In this document: positions 1 through 9,576 of the stretch, in pieces
Numbering within the stretch: the stretch's first letter is position 1
Layout: each line of letters starts with the position of its first letter
Assembly: GCF_008801715.1 (NCBI RefSeq)
Contig: NZ_VZPG01000002.1
Location: forward strand, 1-64,000
Source: Pseudochrobactrum saccharolyticum
Lineage (GTDB): Bacteria; Pseudomonadota; Alphaproteobacteria; Rhizobiales; Rhizobiaceae
DNA length: 64,000 bases
Direction: 5' to 3'
Program-made: the position numbers and the translations under genes
The notes under the pieces: generated by a model
Told to the model about the DNA's origin: nothing
The model's database searches: none
What the model saw: the letters and a program-made list of their open reading frames with translations, nothing else

Positions 1-1005
1 ATTTCGACCTCGCACGTTGAATATGAAACAGAAAACCGCCACTACGCACACGTAGACTGCCCAGGCCACGCTGACTATGTTAAGAACATGATCACCGGTG
101 CTGCGCAGATGGACGGCGCGATCCTGGTTGTTAACGCTGCTGACGGCCCGATGCCACAGACCCGTGAGCACATCCTGCTCGCTCGTCAGGTTGGTGTGCC
201 TGCAATCGTTGTGTTCCTGAACAAAGTTGATCAGGTTGACGATGCTGAGCTGCTCGAACTCGTAGAAATGGAAGTTCGTGAACTTCTGTCGAAATACGAC
301 TTCCCGGGCGATGATATTCCAGTTGTCAAGGGTGCGGCACTGGCAGCTCTGGAAGACAGCAACAAGACAATCGGTGAAGACGCGGTTCGTGAACTGATGG
401 CCGCTGTCGATGCTTACATCCCAACTCCAGAACGTCCTGTTGATCAGCCGTTCCTGATGCCAATCGAAGACGTATTCTCGATCTCCGGCCGTGGTACAGT
501 TGTTACCGGTCGTGTAGAACGCGGTATCGTTAAAGTTGGTGAAGAAGTTGAAATCGTTGGTATCAAAGCTACCGGCAAGACAACTGTTACCGGCGTTGAA
601 ATGTTCCGCAAGCTGCTCGATCAGGGCCAGGCTGGCGACAACATCGGTGCACTGGTTCGCGGTGTAGGTCGTGATGACGTTGAACGTGGTCAGGTTCTCT
701 GCAAGCCAGGTTCGGTTAAGCCACACACCAAGTTCAAGGCAGAAGCTTATATTCTGACCAAAGACGAAGGTGGCCGTCATACACCATTCTTCACAAACTA
801 CCGTCCGCAGTTCTACTTCCGTACAACTGACGTAACCGGTATTGTGACCTTGCCAGAAGGCGTGGAAATGGTTATGCCGGGCGACAACGTAACTGTTGAT
901 GTTGCGCTGATCGTGCCAATCGCTATGGAAGAAAAACTCCGTTTCGCGATCCGTGAAGGTGGCCGCACCGTTGGTGCAGGTATCGTCGCTTCGATCATCG
1001 AATAA
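1..1005 (+). CDS. tuf: Elongation factor Tu, 5'-truncated by window edge
   Basis: EF-Tu carries aminoacyl-tRNA to the ribosome as a GTP complex. The reading frame is open from base 1, so 334 residues are visible; compared with the complete copy at 17807-18982 the first 57 residues (including the P-loop) lie outside the window. The switch-[10 protein letters not shown] motif and the NKVDQVDD guanine-specificity motif are present, followed by both beta-barrel domains. A tRNA-Trp gene and secE-nusG follow, which is the classical tufB-type context. It differs from the other copy at nine bases and one residue (Ala here, Ser there, near full-length residue 169). The truncation is an artefact of the window, not a pseudogene. 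Confidence 0.98.
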   Translation: MSTSHVEYETENRHYAHVDCPGHADYVKNMITGAAQMDGAILVVNAADGPMPQTREHILLARQVGVPAIVVFLNKVDQVDDAELLELVEMEVRELLSKYDFPGDDIPVVKGAALAALEDSNKTIGEDAVRELMAAVDAYIPTPERPVDQPFLMPIEDVFSISGRGTVVTGRVERGIVKVGEEVEIVGIKATGKTTVTGVEMFRKLLDQGQAGDNIGALVRGVGRDDVERGQVLCKPGSVKPHTKFKAEAYILTKDEGGRHTPFFTNYRPQFYFRTTDVTGIVTLPEGVEMVMPGDNVTVDVALIVPIAMEEKLRFAIREGGRTVGAGIVASIIE

Positions 1006-1070
1006 TAGATTTCACAAGGCTGGTACGCCAGCCTTGTCCGCCGGTCTGATAGATTAGGGCGGAAGAGTTT

Positions 1071-1146
1071 AGGGGTATAGCTCAGTTGGTAGAGCGACGG
1101 TCTCCAAAACCGTAGGTCGCGGGTTCGAGCCCTGCTGCCCCTGCCA
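1071..1146 (+). tRNA. trpT: tRNA-Trp (anticodon CCA)
   Basis: A 76-base cloverleaf: acceptor arm AGGGGTA pairs with TGCCCCT, the D arm is GCTC...GAGC, the anticodon stem is ACGGT/ACCGT with loop CTCCAAA (anticodon CCA at 1104-1106), and the T arm carries GGTTCGAGCC. The 3' CCA is encoded. It sits 65 bases after tuf and before secE, the usual alphaproteobacterial arrangement, and is probably cotranscribed with tuf and ended by the hairpin at 1156-1190. Confidence 0.97.
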
Positions 1147-1155
1147 TTTCAGAAA

Positions 1156-1190
1156 AGCGGTGCTGTATTGATTTACAGTGCCGCTTTTTT
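1156..1190 (+). terminator. Intrinsic terminator after tuf-tRNA-Trp
   Basis: A 12-bp stem (AGCGGTGCTGTA with TACAGTGCCGCT, two G-T pairs) with loop TTGATT, directly followed by a T run. It separates the tuf-trpT unit from secE-nusG. Confidence 0.85.
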
Positions 1191-1490
1191 GTGCTTAATA
1201 GGTGCCGAGCTGGTCTTGTGTGTCAACGCAGTCGTTTTATAAATAATATTAACCCGCCGCAGGGCAGGGGCGCCATGCACTTTCCGTGCATGATATGCGG
1301 GAATTTATTATATCTTAGCATATGGGCTTGTTTTTTTATGGAATCGGCTCTATGTAGGGCAATACGTAAAACGGTGCGTGGGATTGAGTTTTCGTCCGAC
1401 GTGCCGTAATCTTGTGAGTTCTTTCTGATTAATACATTCTTAACGGCTTGTTTTGATTGGGATTAATTTTTTTCAAGCGCAGAGTGGCAA
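1191..1490 (+). promoter_or_regulatory. secE-nusG upstream region with candidate promoter
   Basis: This gap has no convincing gene. A possible sigma-70 promoter is TTGTGT (1216-1221), 16-base spacer, TATAAA (1238-1243), which would give a leader of about 240 bases. A 7-bp hairpin, CATGCAC / GTGCATG, lies at 1274-1292. The -35 matches the consensus at only three positions, so the promoter is tentative. Confidence 0.35.
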
Positions 1491-1691
1491 ATGGCGTCCA
1501 AAACAAATCCGATTACGTTTTTCCGTCAGGTTCGTGCTGAGACGGCTAAAGTAACGTGGCCAACCCGGCGTGAAACTGTTATTTCAACTGTCATGGTTGT
1601 TATTATGGCTTTTCTGGCGGCGCTGTTTTTCTTTTTTGCGGATCAGTTGATGGCTTATGGCGTTGAATTGCTTCTGAGTCTCGGTCGTTAA
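1491..1691 (+). CDS. secE: Preprotein translocase subunit SecE
   Basis: SecE is the small essential subunit that clamps SecY in the inner-membrane translocon. The 66-residue product is the single-span short form usual in alphaproteobacteria: an N-terminal amphipathic segment with the family signature FFRQVRAETAKVTWPTRRE, then one hydrophobic helix (about residues 32-58). nusG follows 50 bases downstream, the near-universal partner. The ribosome-binding site before the ATG is weak, so translation may be modest or coupled. Confidence 0.96.
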   Translation: MASKTNPITFFRQVRAETAKVTWPTRRETVISTVMVVIMAFLAALFFFFADQLMAYGVELLLSLGR

Positions 1692-1741
1692 TATAGGCTT
1701 GGTTGGCATTTGGCTGGTGTGAGCTATTCGGGAGAAGCATA

Positions 1742-2272
1742 ATGACTGCGCGTTGGTATATCGTACACGCATATTCGAATTTCGAAAAAAAGGTTGCTGA
1801 AGCAATCGAAGAAAAGGCGAAGCAAAAAGGTCTGTTTCATCTTTTTGAAAAAATTCTGGTGCCTACAGAAAAGATCGTGGAGGTGCGCCGCGGCCGTAAG
1901 GTTGACGCAGAGCGCAAATTCTTTCCGGGCTATGTTCTGGTTCGTGCCAATCTGACAGATGATGTCTATCATCTGATTAAGAATACCCCGCGCGTAACCG
2001 GCTTCCTCGGTACAGAGTCGAAGCCTGTTCCGATCAGTGACCGTGAAGTTCAGCAGATTCTTTCCCAGGTGGAAGAAGGTGTTGAGCGTCCACGTGCTTC
2101 TGTATCGTTTGAAGTGGGTGAATCTGTTCGTGTTTCGGACGGTCCTTTCGCTTCCTTCAACGGTATCGTGCAGGAAGTTGATGATGATCGTTCGCGTCTG
2201 AAGGTTGAAGTGTCGATCTTTGGTCGCGCAACACCTGTTGATCTCGATTTTGGTCAGGTTGAAAAACTCTGA
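1742..2272 (+). CDS. nusG: Transcription termination/antitermination factor NusG
   Basis: NusG binds RNA polymerase, suppresses pausing, and links it to Rho or to ribosomal S10. The 176-residue product starts ARWYIVHAYSNFEKK (NGN domain) and ends with the KOW domain (GPFASFNGIVQEVD, roughly residues 125-176). I chose the ATG at 1742 because GGGAGAAG lies just upstream; an in-frame start 13 codons earlier would add residues not typical of the family. It forms the secE-nusG unit and is followed by the rplKA leader. Confidence 0.97.
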   Translation: MTARWYIVHAYSNFEKKVAEAIEEKAKQKGLFHLFEKILVPTEKIVEVRRGRKVDAERKFFPGYVLVRANLTDDVYHLIKNTPRVTGFLGTESKPVPISDREVQQILSQVEEGVERPRASVSFEVGESVRVSDGPFASFNGIVQEVDDDRSRLKVEVSIFGRATPVDLDFGQVEKL

Positions 2273-2447
2273 TCATTTCAGCCTAAGGGCTGAATTGTCA
2301 CCAAGGTGACAAATTGGGTGGAAGGGGCGCAGGCTTAGCCGCTCTGTTAACCGGACCACCCGCTGCAACGCTGCATATGCAGTGGTGATAGAGTGCCGTA
2401 AAGGCATTTAACATTGCCCTGAGGGGCAAGAAAAAAGGCAGATAGTA
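2273..2447 (+). promoter_or_regulatory. rplK leader with tandem hairpins
   Basis: Two hairpins abut: TTCAGCC TAAG GGCTGAA (2277-2294) and TTGTCACC AA GGTGACAA (2295-2312). A longer closing pair GGGTGG (2316-2321) with CCACCC (2356-2361) follows. L1 controls rplKA by binding the leader mRNA in other bacteria; whether these stems mimic the rRNA L1 site is inference. No T run follows, so they are not terminators. Confidence 0.4.
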
Positions 2448-2876
2448 ATGGCTAAAAAAGTTGCAGGCCAGCTGAAGCTTCAGGTAGCTGCTGGCGCCGC
2501 AAATCCATCGCCGCCAATCGGTCCGGCTCTGGGTCAGCGCGGTATTAACATCATGGAATTCTGTAAGGCATTTAACGCTGCCACGCAGGAAATGGAAAAA
2601 GGTTCGCCTGTTCCGGTCGTGATTACCTATTATCAGGATAAGTCCTTCACATTCGTGATGAAGACTCCTCCTGTAACCTACTTCCTCAAGAAGGCTGCTA
2701 ATCTGAAGTCCGGTTCGAAAGAGCCTGGCAAGATTTCTGCCGGTACGGTTTCCCGTGATAAAGTGCGCGAAATTGCTGAAGCCAAAATGAAAGACCTGAA
2801 TGCGTCTGACGTTGAAGCTGCAATGCGCATGGTTGAAGGTTCTGCCCGTTCGATGGGTCTGAAGGTGGAAGGCTGA
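2448..2876 (+). CDS. rplK: 50S ribosomal protein L11
   Basis: L11 forms the GTPase-associated centre of the 50S subunit with 23S helices 43/44. The 142-residue product has the N-terminal domain ([20 protein letters not shown]) and the RNA-binding C-terminal domain. It is of normal length with no anomalies. rplA begins four bases after the stop, so the two are translationally linked; L1 is the expected autogenous repressor. Confidence 0.98.
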   Translation: MAKKVAGQLKLQVAAGAANPSPPIGPALGQRGINIMEFCKAFNAATQEMEKGSPVPVVITYYQDKSFTFVMKTPPVTYFLKKAANLKSGSKEPGKISAGTVSRDKVREIAEAKMKDLNASDVEAAMRMVEGSARSMGLKVEG

Positions 2877-2880
2877 TACG

Positions 2881-3579
2881 ATGGCGAAAATTTCAAAGCG
2901 TGTCGCTAAAATCCGTGAAGGCGTAGAGCCTATGAAACTTTACGACCTGAGCACTGCTCTTGGTCTCGTAAAGGAACGTGCTGTTGCGAAATTCGACGAA
3001 ACTATCGAAGTTTCGATGAATCTCGGTGTAGATCCACGTCATGCTGACCAGATGGTTCGCGGCGTTGTTAATCTGCCAAACGGTACAGGCCGTACTGTTC
3101 GCGTTGCTGTATTTGCCCGTGGTGACAAAGCTGAAGAAGCTAAGAAAGCCGGTGCGGATATCGTTGGTGCGGAAGACCTGTTCGAAACCATCAATGCCGG
3201 CAATATCGATTTCGATCGCTGCATTGCTACCCCTGACATGATGCCACTCGTTGGCCGTCTGGGTAAGGTTCTCGGCCCGCGCGGCATGATGCCAAACCCT
3301 AAAGTCGGTACTGTGACTGTTGATGTTGCCGGTGCTGTTAAGGCTTCCAAGGGCGGCGCAGTTGAATTCCGCGTTGAAAAAGCCGGTATCATTCATGCAG
3401 GTATTGGTAAGGCTTCTTTCGAAGTTAAGGCTCTGGAAGAAAACATCCGCGCTTTCGCAGATGCAGTTCTGAAAGCCAAGCCAGCCGGTGCAAAAGGTGA
3501 ATACCTGAAGCGCGTTGCGGTTTCTTCGACCATGGGCGTTGGCGTCAAGGTTGAACCTTCGAGCGTTAAAATCGCCTGA
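2881..3579 (+). CDS. rplA: 50S ribosomal protein L1
   Basis: L1 forms the mobile stalk at the E site and represses its own operon by binding the rplK leader. The 232-residue product contains the family motif [14 protein letters not shown] and has normal length. It is tightly coupled to rplK; a 374-base leader then separates it from rplJ. Confidence 0.98.
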   Translation: MAKISKRVAKIREGVEPMKLYDLSTALGLVKERAVAKFDETIEVSMNLGVDPRHADQMVRGVVNLPNGTGRTVRVAVFARGDKAEEAKKAGADIVGAEDLFETINAGNIDFDRCIATPDMMPLVGRLGKVLGPRGMMPNPKVGTVTVDVAGAVKASKGGAVEFRVEKAGIIHAGIGKASFEVKALEENIRAFADAVLKAKPAGAKGEYLKRVAVSSTMGVGVKVEPSSVKIA

Positions 3580-3953
3580 TTTGCTTTTACGGAATAAATC
3601 TGTAAAAGCCTGATTCAAATGTTGCCCGAGTAATTGCGACATTCGAATTGAAACAAGTTTCCGGGGCCTCTGGGCCCGGATCACCGGAAGTAAAATTCCG
3701 GTATCCTGTCCGAGATTGCAGGTGGTTCGCCTTAATTTTATGAGCCTGCATGAGACGTGGAATGACCTTATTTTTTGCAGCTTTGCTGTGTTTTAAGGTT
3801 TGAACCGTAGTTGCCTTGACCGGATCTGCTCTCGGGCGGTGAAGGGGAAGGGGACAGGAACCTCGTAAGTTGGATAGCACTTCTTACACGCTATCCGGCA
3901 AAGGCAACCCGGTAAGAATACTCCTGTGTATTCTTATCAACTGGAGAGAGACA
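3580..3953 (+). promoter_or_regulatory. rplJL leader (candidate L10 autoregulatory region)
   Basis: A long gene-free leader with several stems: GCTTTTAC / GTAAAAGC at about 3583-3609, a CCGGG/CCCGG stem near 3660-3680, and ACCGGAA / TTCCGGT near 3684-3703. L10-(L7/L12) complexes bind the rplJ leader in many bacteria, and the position and length fit that role. I did not identify the kink-turn element itself. A promoter for rplJ may also lie here. Confidence 0.45.
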
Positions 3954-4472
3954 GTGGAAAAAGCGGAAAAGCGCGAATTTGTCACTTGGCTGAACGGCAC
4001 TTTCAAAGAGTCCGGTTCGGTCGTCGTGGCCCACTATAGCGGTCTCACAGTTGCACAGATGAGCGATCTTCGCGAAAAAGTCCGTGCAGCAGGCGGCGCC
4101 GTTAAAGTCGCGAAGAACCGTCTTGCCAAAATCGCTCTTCAGGGCACGGAGTCCGAAGGCATTGCAAATCTGTTCACCGGACAGACTGTAATTGCTTATG
4201 CAATCGATCCGATTGCAGCTCCGAAAGTAGCGGTAGAATTCGCTAAGACCAATGACAAGCTTGTCATTCTTGGTGGTTCTATGGGTGCGACTACTCTCGA
4301 TGCAGAAGGCGTGAAAGCTCTTGCTTCCCTGCCGTCGCTCGACGAACTGCGCGCCAAGCTGGTTGGTATGGTTCAGACACCAGCCACCCGTCTCGCTGTG
4401 CTCACAAGCGCGCCAGCAGGTCAAATTGCTCGCGTTATCGGCGCACATGCCCGGAAGAACGAGGCGGCGTAA
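3954..4472 (+). CDS. rplJ: 50S ribosomal protein L10 (GTG start)
   Basis: L10 anchors the L7/L12 dimers at the base of the stalk and autoregulates rplJL. The 172-residue product begins [11 protein letters not shown] chose the GTG at 3954 because GGAGAG lies at the right distance upstream and the start matches related proteins; an ATG 28 codons earlier would add a non-homologous leader. The conserved KNRLAKIAL stretch and C-terminal L7/L12-binding helix (about residues 135-172) are present. Confidence 0.96.
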   Translation: MEKAEKREFVTWLNGTFKESGSVVVAHYSGLTVAQMSDLREKVRAAGGAVKVAKNRLAKIALQGTESEGIANLFTGQTVIAYAIDPIAAPKVAVEFAKTNDKLVILGGSMGATTLDAEGVKALASLPSLDELRAKLVGMVQTPATRLAVLTSAPAGQIARVIGAHARKNEAA

Positions 4473-4523
4473 GGCCGTTCTCGCTGTTATAACAGTTCAA
4501 ACCTTAATCAAAGGAATATACAA

Positions 4524-4895
4524 ATGGCTGATCTCGCAAAGATCGTTGAAGACCTGTCCGCACTGACCGTTCTGGAAGCTGCAGAACTGTCCAAGCTTCT
4601 TGAAGAAAAGTGGGGCGTATCTGCTGCTGCTCCTGTAGCAGTTGCTGCTGCTGCCGGTGCTGCTGCACCAGCCGCTGAAGAAAAGACCGAATTTGACGTT
4701 ATCCTCGCTGATGGCGGCGCAAACAAGATCAACGTGATCAAAGAAGTTCGCGCGATCACCGGTCTGGGCCTGAAAGAAGCTAAGGACCTCGTAGAAGGTG
4801 CTCCTAAGGCTGTTAAAGAAGGCGCGTCGAAAGACGAAGCTGAAAAAATCAAAGCTCAGCTCGAAGCAGCTGGCGCTAAGGTTGAACTCAAGTAA
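4524..4895 (+). CDS. rplL: 50S ribosomal protein L7/L12
   Basis: L7/L12 forms the flexible stalk that recruits translational GTPases. The 123-residue product has the N-terminal dimerisation domain, an Ala-rich hinge (about residues 35-52) and the compact C-terminal domain with [13 protein letters not shown] good AAAGGA site precedes the ATG. It follows rplJ and is trailed by two terminator-like hairpins before rpoB, a place where stalk protein output is usually uncoupled from RNA polymerase. Confidence 0.98.
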   Translation: MADLAKIVEDLSALTVLEAAELSKLLEEKWGVSAAAPVAVAAAAGAAAPAAEEKTEFDVILADGGANKINVIKEVRAITGLGLKEAKDLVEGAPKAVKEGASKDEAEKIKAQLEAAGAKVELK

Positions 4896-4906
4896 TTTGA
4901 GTGATC

Positions 4907-4955
4907 CGGCGGGCTTAGCGGCCCGCCGTTTTCCGCTTATGAGCGGACGTTTTTT
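4907..4955 (+). terminator. Tandem terminator/attenuator hairpins between rplL and rpoB
   Basis: First hairpin CGGCGGGC TTAGCG GCCCGCCG (4907-4928) followed by TTTT; second CCGCT TATG AGCGG (4933-4946) followed by ACG and a T6 run. Partial readthrough here would set the ribosomal-protein to polymerase ratio, as known for the rplL-rpoB attenuator of enterobacteria. Confidence 0.7.
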
Positions 4956-5056
4956 GTAAGCGCCTGATTTTAGGTGACAAACAAAAATGGATAGCATAAT
5001 GAACTGTATATGTCTTTCATGTTACGTGGCAGATTTTATAGTTCAAACGGTTACAA

Positions 5057-5107
5057 ACCCTTTTCCTGACAGAAGAGCAGCTGTCAGGAAACGGGTTTTG
5101 ACCCGTT
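5057..5107 (+). promoter_or_regulatory. rpoB: rpoB leader with two mutually exclusive hairpins
   Basis: Helix A pairs 5057-5071 region (ACCC, then TTTCCTGACAG) with 5081-5096 (CTGTCAGGAAA, then GGGT), about 15 bp with one mismatch. Helix B pairs AACGGGT (5090-5096) with ACCCGTT (5101-5107), loop TTTG. Both use 5090-5096, so they cannot form together. The region lies about 90 bases before the rpoB start. A switch-like leader is inferred; the pairing is visible. Confidence 0.5.
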
Positions 5108-5193
5108 CATAGGACCGTCGTAAGACGGCAAGCAACAGGCCCTGGTATTCCCACGGGCTCAGAACGCCGTAAGGCACAGAACGAGGAGCGACG

Positions 5194-8100
5194 ATGGCTC
5201 AGACCCACTCTTTTAACGGTCGTAAGCGCGTACGCAAATTTTTCGGCAAGATTCCAGAAGTCGCCCAGATGCCGAACCTCATTGAGGTTCAGAAGGCATC
5301 CTATGACCAGTTCCTTATGGTCGATGAACCTAAGGGTGGACGTCCTGACGAAGGTTTGCAGGCTGTTTTTAAGTCGGTGTTTCCGATCTCGGATTTTTCC
5401 GGGGCCTCTATGCTCGAATTCGTCAAATACGAATTCGACGCGCCAAAGTTCGATGTGGATGAGTGCCGCCAGCGTGATCTGACCTATTCAGCACCGCTGA
5501 AAGTGACACTGCGTCTTATCGTTTTTGATATTGACGAAGATACAGGCGCAAAGTCCATTAAAGACATCAAGGAACAGGATGTCTATATGGGCGATATGCC
5601 GCTCATGACCGACAATGGTACCTTTATCGTCAATGGTACGGAGCGTGTTATCGTTTCGCAGATGCACCGTTCGCCTGGTGTGTTCTTTGACCATGATAAG
5701 GGTAAAACCCATTCTTCGGGTAAGCTCTTGTTCGCTGCGCGCGTGATCCCGTATCGCGGTTCCTGGCTCGATATCGAATTCGATGCCAAGGATATCGTAT
5801 ACGCACGTATCGACCGTCGCCGTAAGATCCCTACCACATCGCTATTGATGGCGCTGGGTATGGACGGTGAAGAAATTCTTTCGACCTTCTATAACGCTGT
5901 CCCTTATACACGTGACGGCGAAAACTGGCGTATTCCGTATTCGGCTGACCGCTTCAAAGGTATGAAAATCATCGGCGATATGCTCGATGCTGATACCGGT
6001 GAAGTTGTTGCTGAAAGCGGCCGTAAGCTGACTGCGCGCGCTGCCAAGCAGATCGCGGAGAAGGGCGTTAAGGCTATCCGTGCGACGGATGATGATCTGC
6101 TCGGTTCCTATCTGGCAGAGGATATCGTCAACTATGCAACCGGTGAGATTTATCTCGAAGCCGGTGATGAAATTGACGAAAAGACTCTGAAGATTCTGCT
6201 CGAAACCGGTGGCAACGAGATCAATATTCTTGATATCGACCATGTGAATGTGGGTGCTTACATCCGCAATACGCTGGCTGCTGACAAGAACCAGTCCCGC
6301 CAGGATGCGCTGTTCGACATCTATCGTGTGATGCGTCCGGGTGAGCCTCCGACAATGGATTCCGCAGAAGCGATGTTTGAATCGCTGCTGTTTGATTCAG
6401 AACGTTACGATCTGTCGGCTGTTGGTCGTGTTAAGATGAATATGCGTCTTGACCTCGATGCCGCGGACACTGTTCGTGTTCTGCGCAAAGACGACATTCT
6501 CGCTGTTATCAAGACGCTCGTTGAGCTGCGTGACGGCAAGGGCGAAATTGACGATATCGACAATCTCGGCAACCGTCGTGTGCGTTCCGTTGGCGAGCTG
6601 ATGGAAAATCAGTACCGCGTCGGTCTGCTGCGTATGGAACGTGCGATCAAGGAACGTATGTCCTCGATCGAAATCGATACAGTGATGCCGCAGGATCTGA
6701 TCAATGCGAAGCCGGCTGCTGCCGCTGTTCGCGAATTCTTCGGTTCCTCGCAGCTGTCGCAGTTTATGGATCAGACCAATCCGCTGTCTGAAATCACCCA
6801 TAAGCGCCGTCTGTCGGCTCTCGGACCTGGCGGTCTGACCCGTGAACGCGCAGGCTTTGAAGTCCGCGACGTTCATCCGACCCATTACGGCCGTATCTGC
6901 CCGATTGAAACACCGGAAGGTCCGAATATCGGTCTGATCAACTCGCTCGCAACATTTGCGCGCGTCAACAAATATGGTTTCATTGAAAGCCCTTACCGTA
7001 AAATTATCGACGGCAAGATCACCAATGAAGTCGTTTATCTTTCCGCTATGGAAGAAGCCAAGCACTATGTTGCTCAGGCCAATGCTGAAGTGGGCGAAAA
7101 CGGTGAATTCGTTGAAGAATTCGTAATTTCGCGTCATGCCGGTGAAGTTCTGATGGCGCCGCGTGAAAACGTGGATCTGATGGACGTTTCACCGAAGCAG
7201 CTGGTTTCTGTTGCTGCCGCGCTTATTCCGTTCCTGGAAAACGACGACGCCAACCGCGCTCTGATGGGCTCGAACATGCAGCGTCAGGCCGTGCCTCTGG
7301 TACGTGCGGAAGCGCCGTTTGTCGGTACCGGTATGGAGCCGATTGTTGCCCGTGACTCCGGTGCAGCTATCGGTGCACGCCGCGGCGGTATTGTTGATCA
7401 GGTGGATGCGACACGTATCGTTATCCGTGCAACTGAAGACCTCGATCCTTCGAAGTCCGGCGTTGACATTTACCGTCTGATGAAGTTCCAGCGCTCCAAC
7501 CAGAGCACCTGCATCAATCAGCGTCCGCTTGTGCGCGTTGGTGACCGTGTAGGGAAGGGCGACATCATTGCTGATGGTCCGTCGACCGATCTGGGTGATC
7601 TGGCGCTTGGCCGTAACGTGCTCGTCGCGTTCATGCCTTGGAACGGCTATAACTACGAAGACTCCATCCTGCTTTCTGAAAAGATTGTTTCGGATGACGT
7701 GTTCACTTCGATCCATATCGAAGAATTCGAAGTTGCTGCCCGTGATACCAAGCTCGGACCTGAGGAAATCACACGTGATATTCCGAACGTTTCGGAAGAA
7801 GCACTGAAGAACCTCGACGAAGCCGGTATTGTTTACATCGGTGCGGAAGTTCATCCTGGCGATATTCTCGTCGGTAAGATCACACCAAAGGGTGAAAGCC
7901 CGATGACGCCGGAAGAAAAGCTTCTGCGCGCTATCTTTGGTGAAAAGGCTTCTGACGTCCGTGACACCTCAATGCGTATGCCTCCGGGAACATACGGTAC
8001 TGTTGTGGAAGTTCGTGTTTTCAACCGCCACGGCGTTGAAAAAGATGAGCGCGCAATGGCGATTGAGCGTGAAGAAATCGAACGTCTGGCAAAAGACCGC

Positions 8101-9330
8101 GACGACGAACAGTCTATCCTTGACCGTAACACCTATGGTCGTCTGGCAGATATGCTGGAAGGTAAGATTACTGCTGCTGGTCCTAAGGGCTTCAAGAAGG
8201 GCGTTGCGGTTAACCGCGATATCCTGACTGAATATCCGCGTTCCCAGTGGTGGCAGTTTGCCGTTGAAGACGAAAAGAGCCAGAGCGAACTCGAAGCTCT
8301 GCGCAACCAGTATGACGCATCCAAGAAGCTGCTTGAAACACGCTTCATGGATAAGGTCGAAAAGGTTCAGCGCGGCGACGAAATGGCTCCGGGCGTCATG
8401 AAGATGGTTAAGGTCTTTGTTGCTGTTAAGCGCAAGATCCAGCCAGGCGACAAGATGGCCGGCCGTCATGGTAACAAGGGTGTGGTTTCCCGCATTCTGC
8501 CAGTAGAAGATATGCCGTTCCTAGAAGATGGTACCCATGCGGACATCGTGCTTAACCCTCTGGGTGTGCCGTCCCGTATGAATGTGGGCCAGATTCTTGA
8601 AACACATTTGGGCTGGGCATGTGCCGGTATGGGTAAGAAGATCGGGCAACTGATCGAGGTCTATAAAGAGACCGCAAATATCCAGCCGCTGCGTGACACT
8701 CTGGAACATATCTATCCGGACAACGACCGTAACGAACCGGTTCGCTCTTATGATGACGACAGTGTCCTCATGCTTGCAGATCAGGTGAAGCGCGGTGTGT
8801 CGATTGCAACGCCGGTGTTTGACGGTGCTGTTGAAGCAGACATCAATGCGATGCTTGCTGATGCAGGTCTGGCAACTTCCGGTCAGTCGACACTCTATGA
8901 CGGCCGTACAGGCGAACCTTTTGATCGTCAGGTGACAATGGGCTATATTTATATGCTCAAACTGCACCACCTGGTTGATGATAAGATCCACGCCCGTTCG
9001 ATCGGACCTTACTCGCTCGTCACACAGCAGCCGCTGGGTGGTAAGGCGCAGTTCGGTGGTCAGCGCTTCGGTGAAATGGAAGTCTGGGCGCTTGAAGCCT
9101 ATGGTGCAGCTTACACGCTGCAGGAAATGCTCACCATCAAGTCTGATGACGTGGCAGGCCGTACCAAGGTTTATGAAGCGATTGTACGTGGTGACGATAC
9201 ATTCGAAGCGGGTATTCCGGAGAGCTTCAACGTTCTCGTGAAGGAAATGCGTTCGCTTGGTCTGAATGTCGAACTCGACGATACACGCGACCTGGTAGCG
9301 CCGACAGAGCTGCCTGACGCAGCAGAGTAA
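5194..9330 (+). CDS. rpoB: DNA-directed RNA polymerase subunit beta
   Basis: Catalytic beta subunit of RNA polymerase. The 1378-residue length is normal for alphaproteobacteria. The rifampicin pocket reads [20 protein letters not shown] then LSALGPGG, with the usual Asp, His and Ser at positions equivalent to E. coli 516, 526 and 531, so a rifampicin-sensitive sequence is expected. The [15 protein letters not shown] motif near the active centre and the C-terminal clamp are present. An AACGAGGAGCGACG ribosome-binding site precedes the ATG. rpoC follows after 246 bases. Confidence 0.99.
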   Translation: MAQTHSFNGRKRVRKFFGKIPEVAQMPNLIEVQKASYDQFLMVDEPKGGRPDEGLQAVFKSVFPISDFSGASMLEFVKYEFDAPKFDVDECRQRDLTYSAPLKVTLRLIVFDIDEDTGAKSIKDIKEQDVYMGDMPLMTDNGTFIVNGTERVIVSQMHRSPGVFFDHDKGKTHSSGKLLFAARVIPYRGSWLDIEFDAKDIVYARIDRRRKIPTTSLLMALGMDGEEILSTFYNAVPYTRDGENWRIPYSADRFKGMKIIGDMLDADTGEVVAESGRKLTARAAKQIAEKGVKAIRATDDDLLGSYLAEDIVNYATGEIYLEAGDEIDEKTLKILLETGGNEINILDIDHVNVGAYIRNTLAADKNQSRQDALFDIYRVMRPGEPPTMDSAEAMFESLLFDSERYDLSAVGRVKMNMRLDLDAADTVRVLRKDDILAVIKTLVELRDGKGEIDDIDNLGNRRVRSVGELMENQYRVGLLRMERAIKERMSSIEIDTVMPQDLINAKPAAAAVREFFGSSQLSQFMDQTNPLSEITHKRRLSALGPGGLTRERAGFEVRDVHPTHYGRICPIETPEGPNIGLINSLATFARVNKYGFIESPYRKIIDGKITNEVVYLSAMEEAKHYVAQANAEVGENGEFVEEFVISRHAGEVLMAPRENVDLMDVSPKQLVSVAAALIPFLENDDANRALMGSNMQRQAVPLVRAEAPFVGTGMEPIVARDSGAAIGARRGGIVDQVDATRIVIRATEDLDPSKSGVDIYRLMKFQRSNQSTCINQRPLVRVGDRVGKGDIIADGPSTDLGDLALGRNVLVAFMPWNGYNYEDSILLSEKIVSDDVFTSIHIEEFEVAARDTKLGPEEITRDIPNVSEEALKNLDEAGIVYIGAEVHPGDILVGKITPKGESPMTPEEKLLRAIFGEKASDVRDTSMRMPPGTYGTVVEVRVFNRHGVEKDERAMAIEREEIERLAKDRDDEQSILDRNTYGRLADMLEGKITAAGPKGFKKGVAVNRDILTEYPRSQWWQFAVEDEKSQSELEALRNQYDASKKLLETRFMDKVEKVQRGDEMAPGVMKMVKVFVAVKRKIQPGDKMAGRHGNKGVVSRILPVEDMPFLEDGTHADIVLNPLGVPSRMNVGQILETHLGWACAGMGKKIGQLIEVYKETANIQPLRDTLEHIYPDNDRNEPVRSYDDDSVLMLADQVKRGVSIATPVFDGAVEADINAMLADAGLATSGQSTLYDGRTGEPFDRQVTMGYIYMLKLHHLVDDKIHARSIGPYSLVTQQPLGGKAQFGGQRFGEMEVWALEAYGAAYTLQEMLTIKSDDVAGRTKVYEAIVRGDDTFEAGIPESFNVLVKEMRSLGLNVELDDTRDLVAPTELPDAAE

Positions 9331-9337
9331 AAACAAA

Positions 9338-9366
9338 GGCGTGACGCGGGTATTCCGCGCCACGCC
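9338..9366 (+). promoter_or_regulatory. Hairpin in the rpoB-rpoC gap
   Basis: GGCGTG-A-CGCGG pairs with CCGCG-C-CACGCC around loop GTATT: 11 bp with one internal mismatch. It lies 8 bases after the rpoB stop and has no T run, so mRNA processing or stabilisation between rpoB and rpoC is more likely than termination. The remaining gap to 9576 shows nothing else I can name. Confidence 0.5.
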
Positions 9367-9576
9367 ATTATTGCCATTATTCGGCAGTATGTTTTGAAAG
9401 AATGACGGTTTCAGGCGCTGTGTCTGGCCGTTGCGCAGATTAGGGCAATTGCCCGTCAGAGAGTATCAGGGCGCTAAAGCCTGTGCCGGATACTGCTCTG
9501 CATATAGATTCAAACGCATGATGCTGTCGCGAAGTAGGCCAACTTTTGTGAAGCATGATGCCCTAAGGAGAACGGC

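Noticed and set aside
1-1005. The first tuf copy as a truncated pseudogene.
   Set aside because: The frame is open from the first base of the window and otherwise intact, so the missing 57 codons lie beyond the edge.
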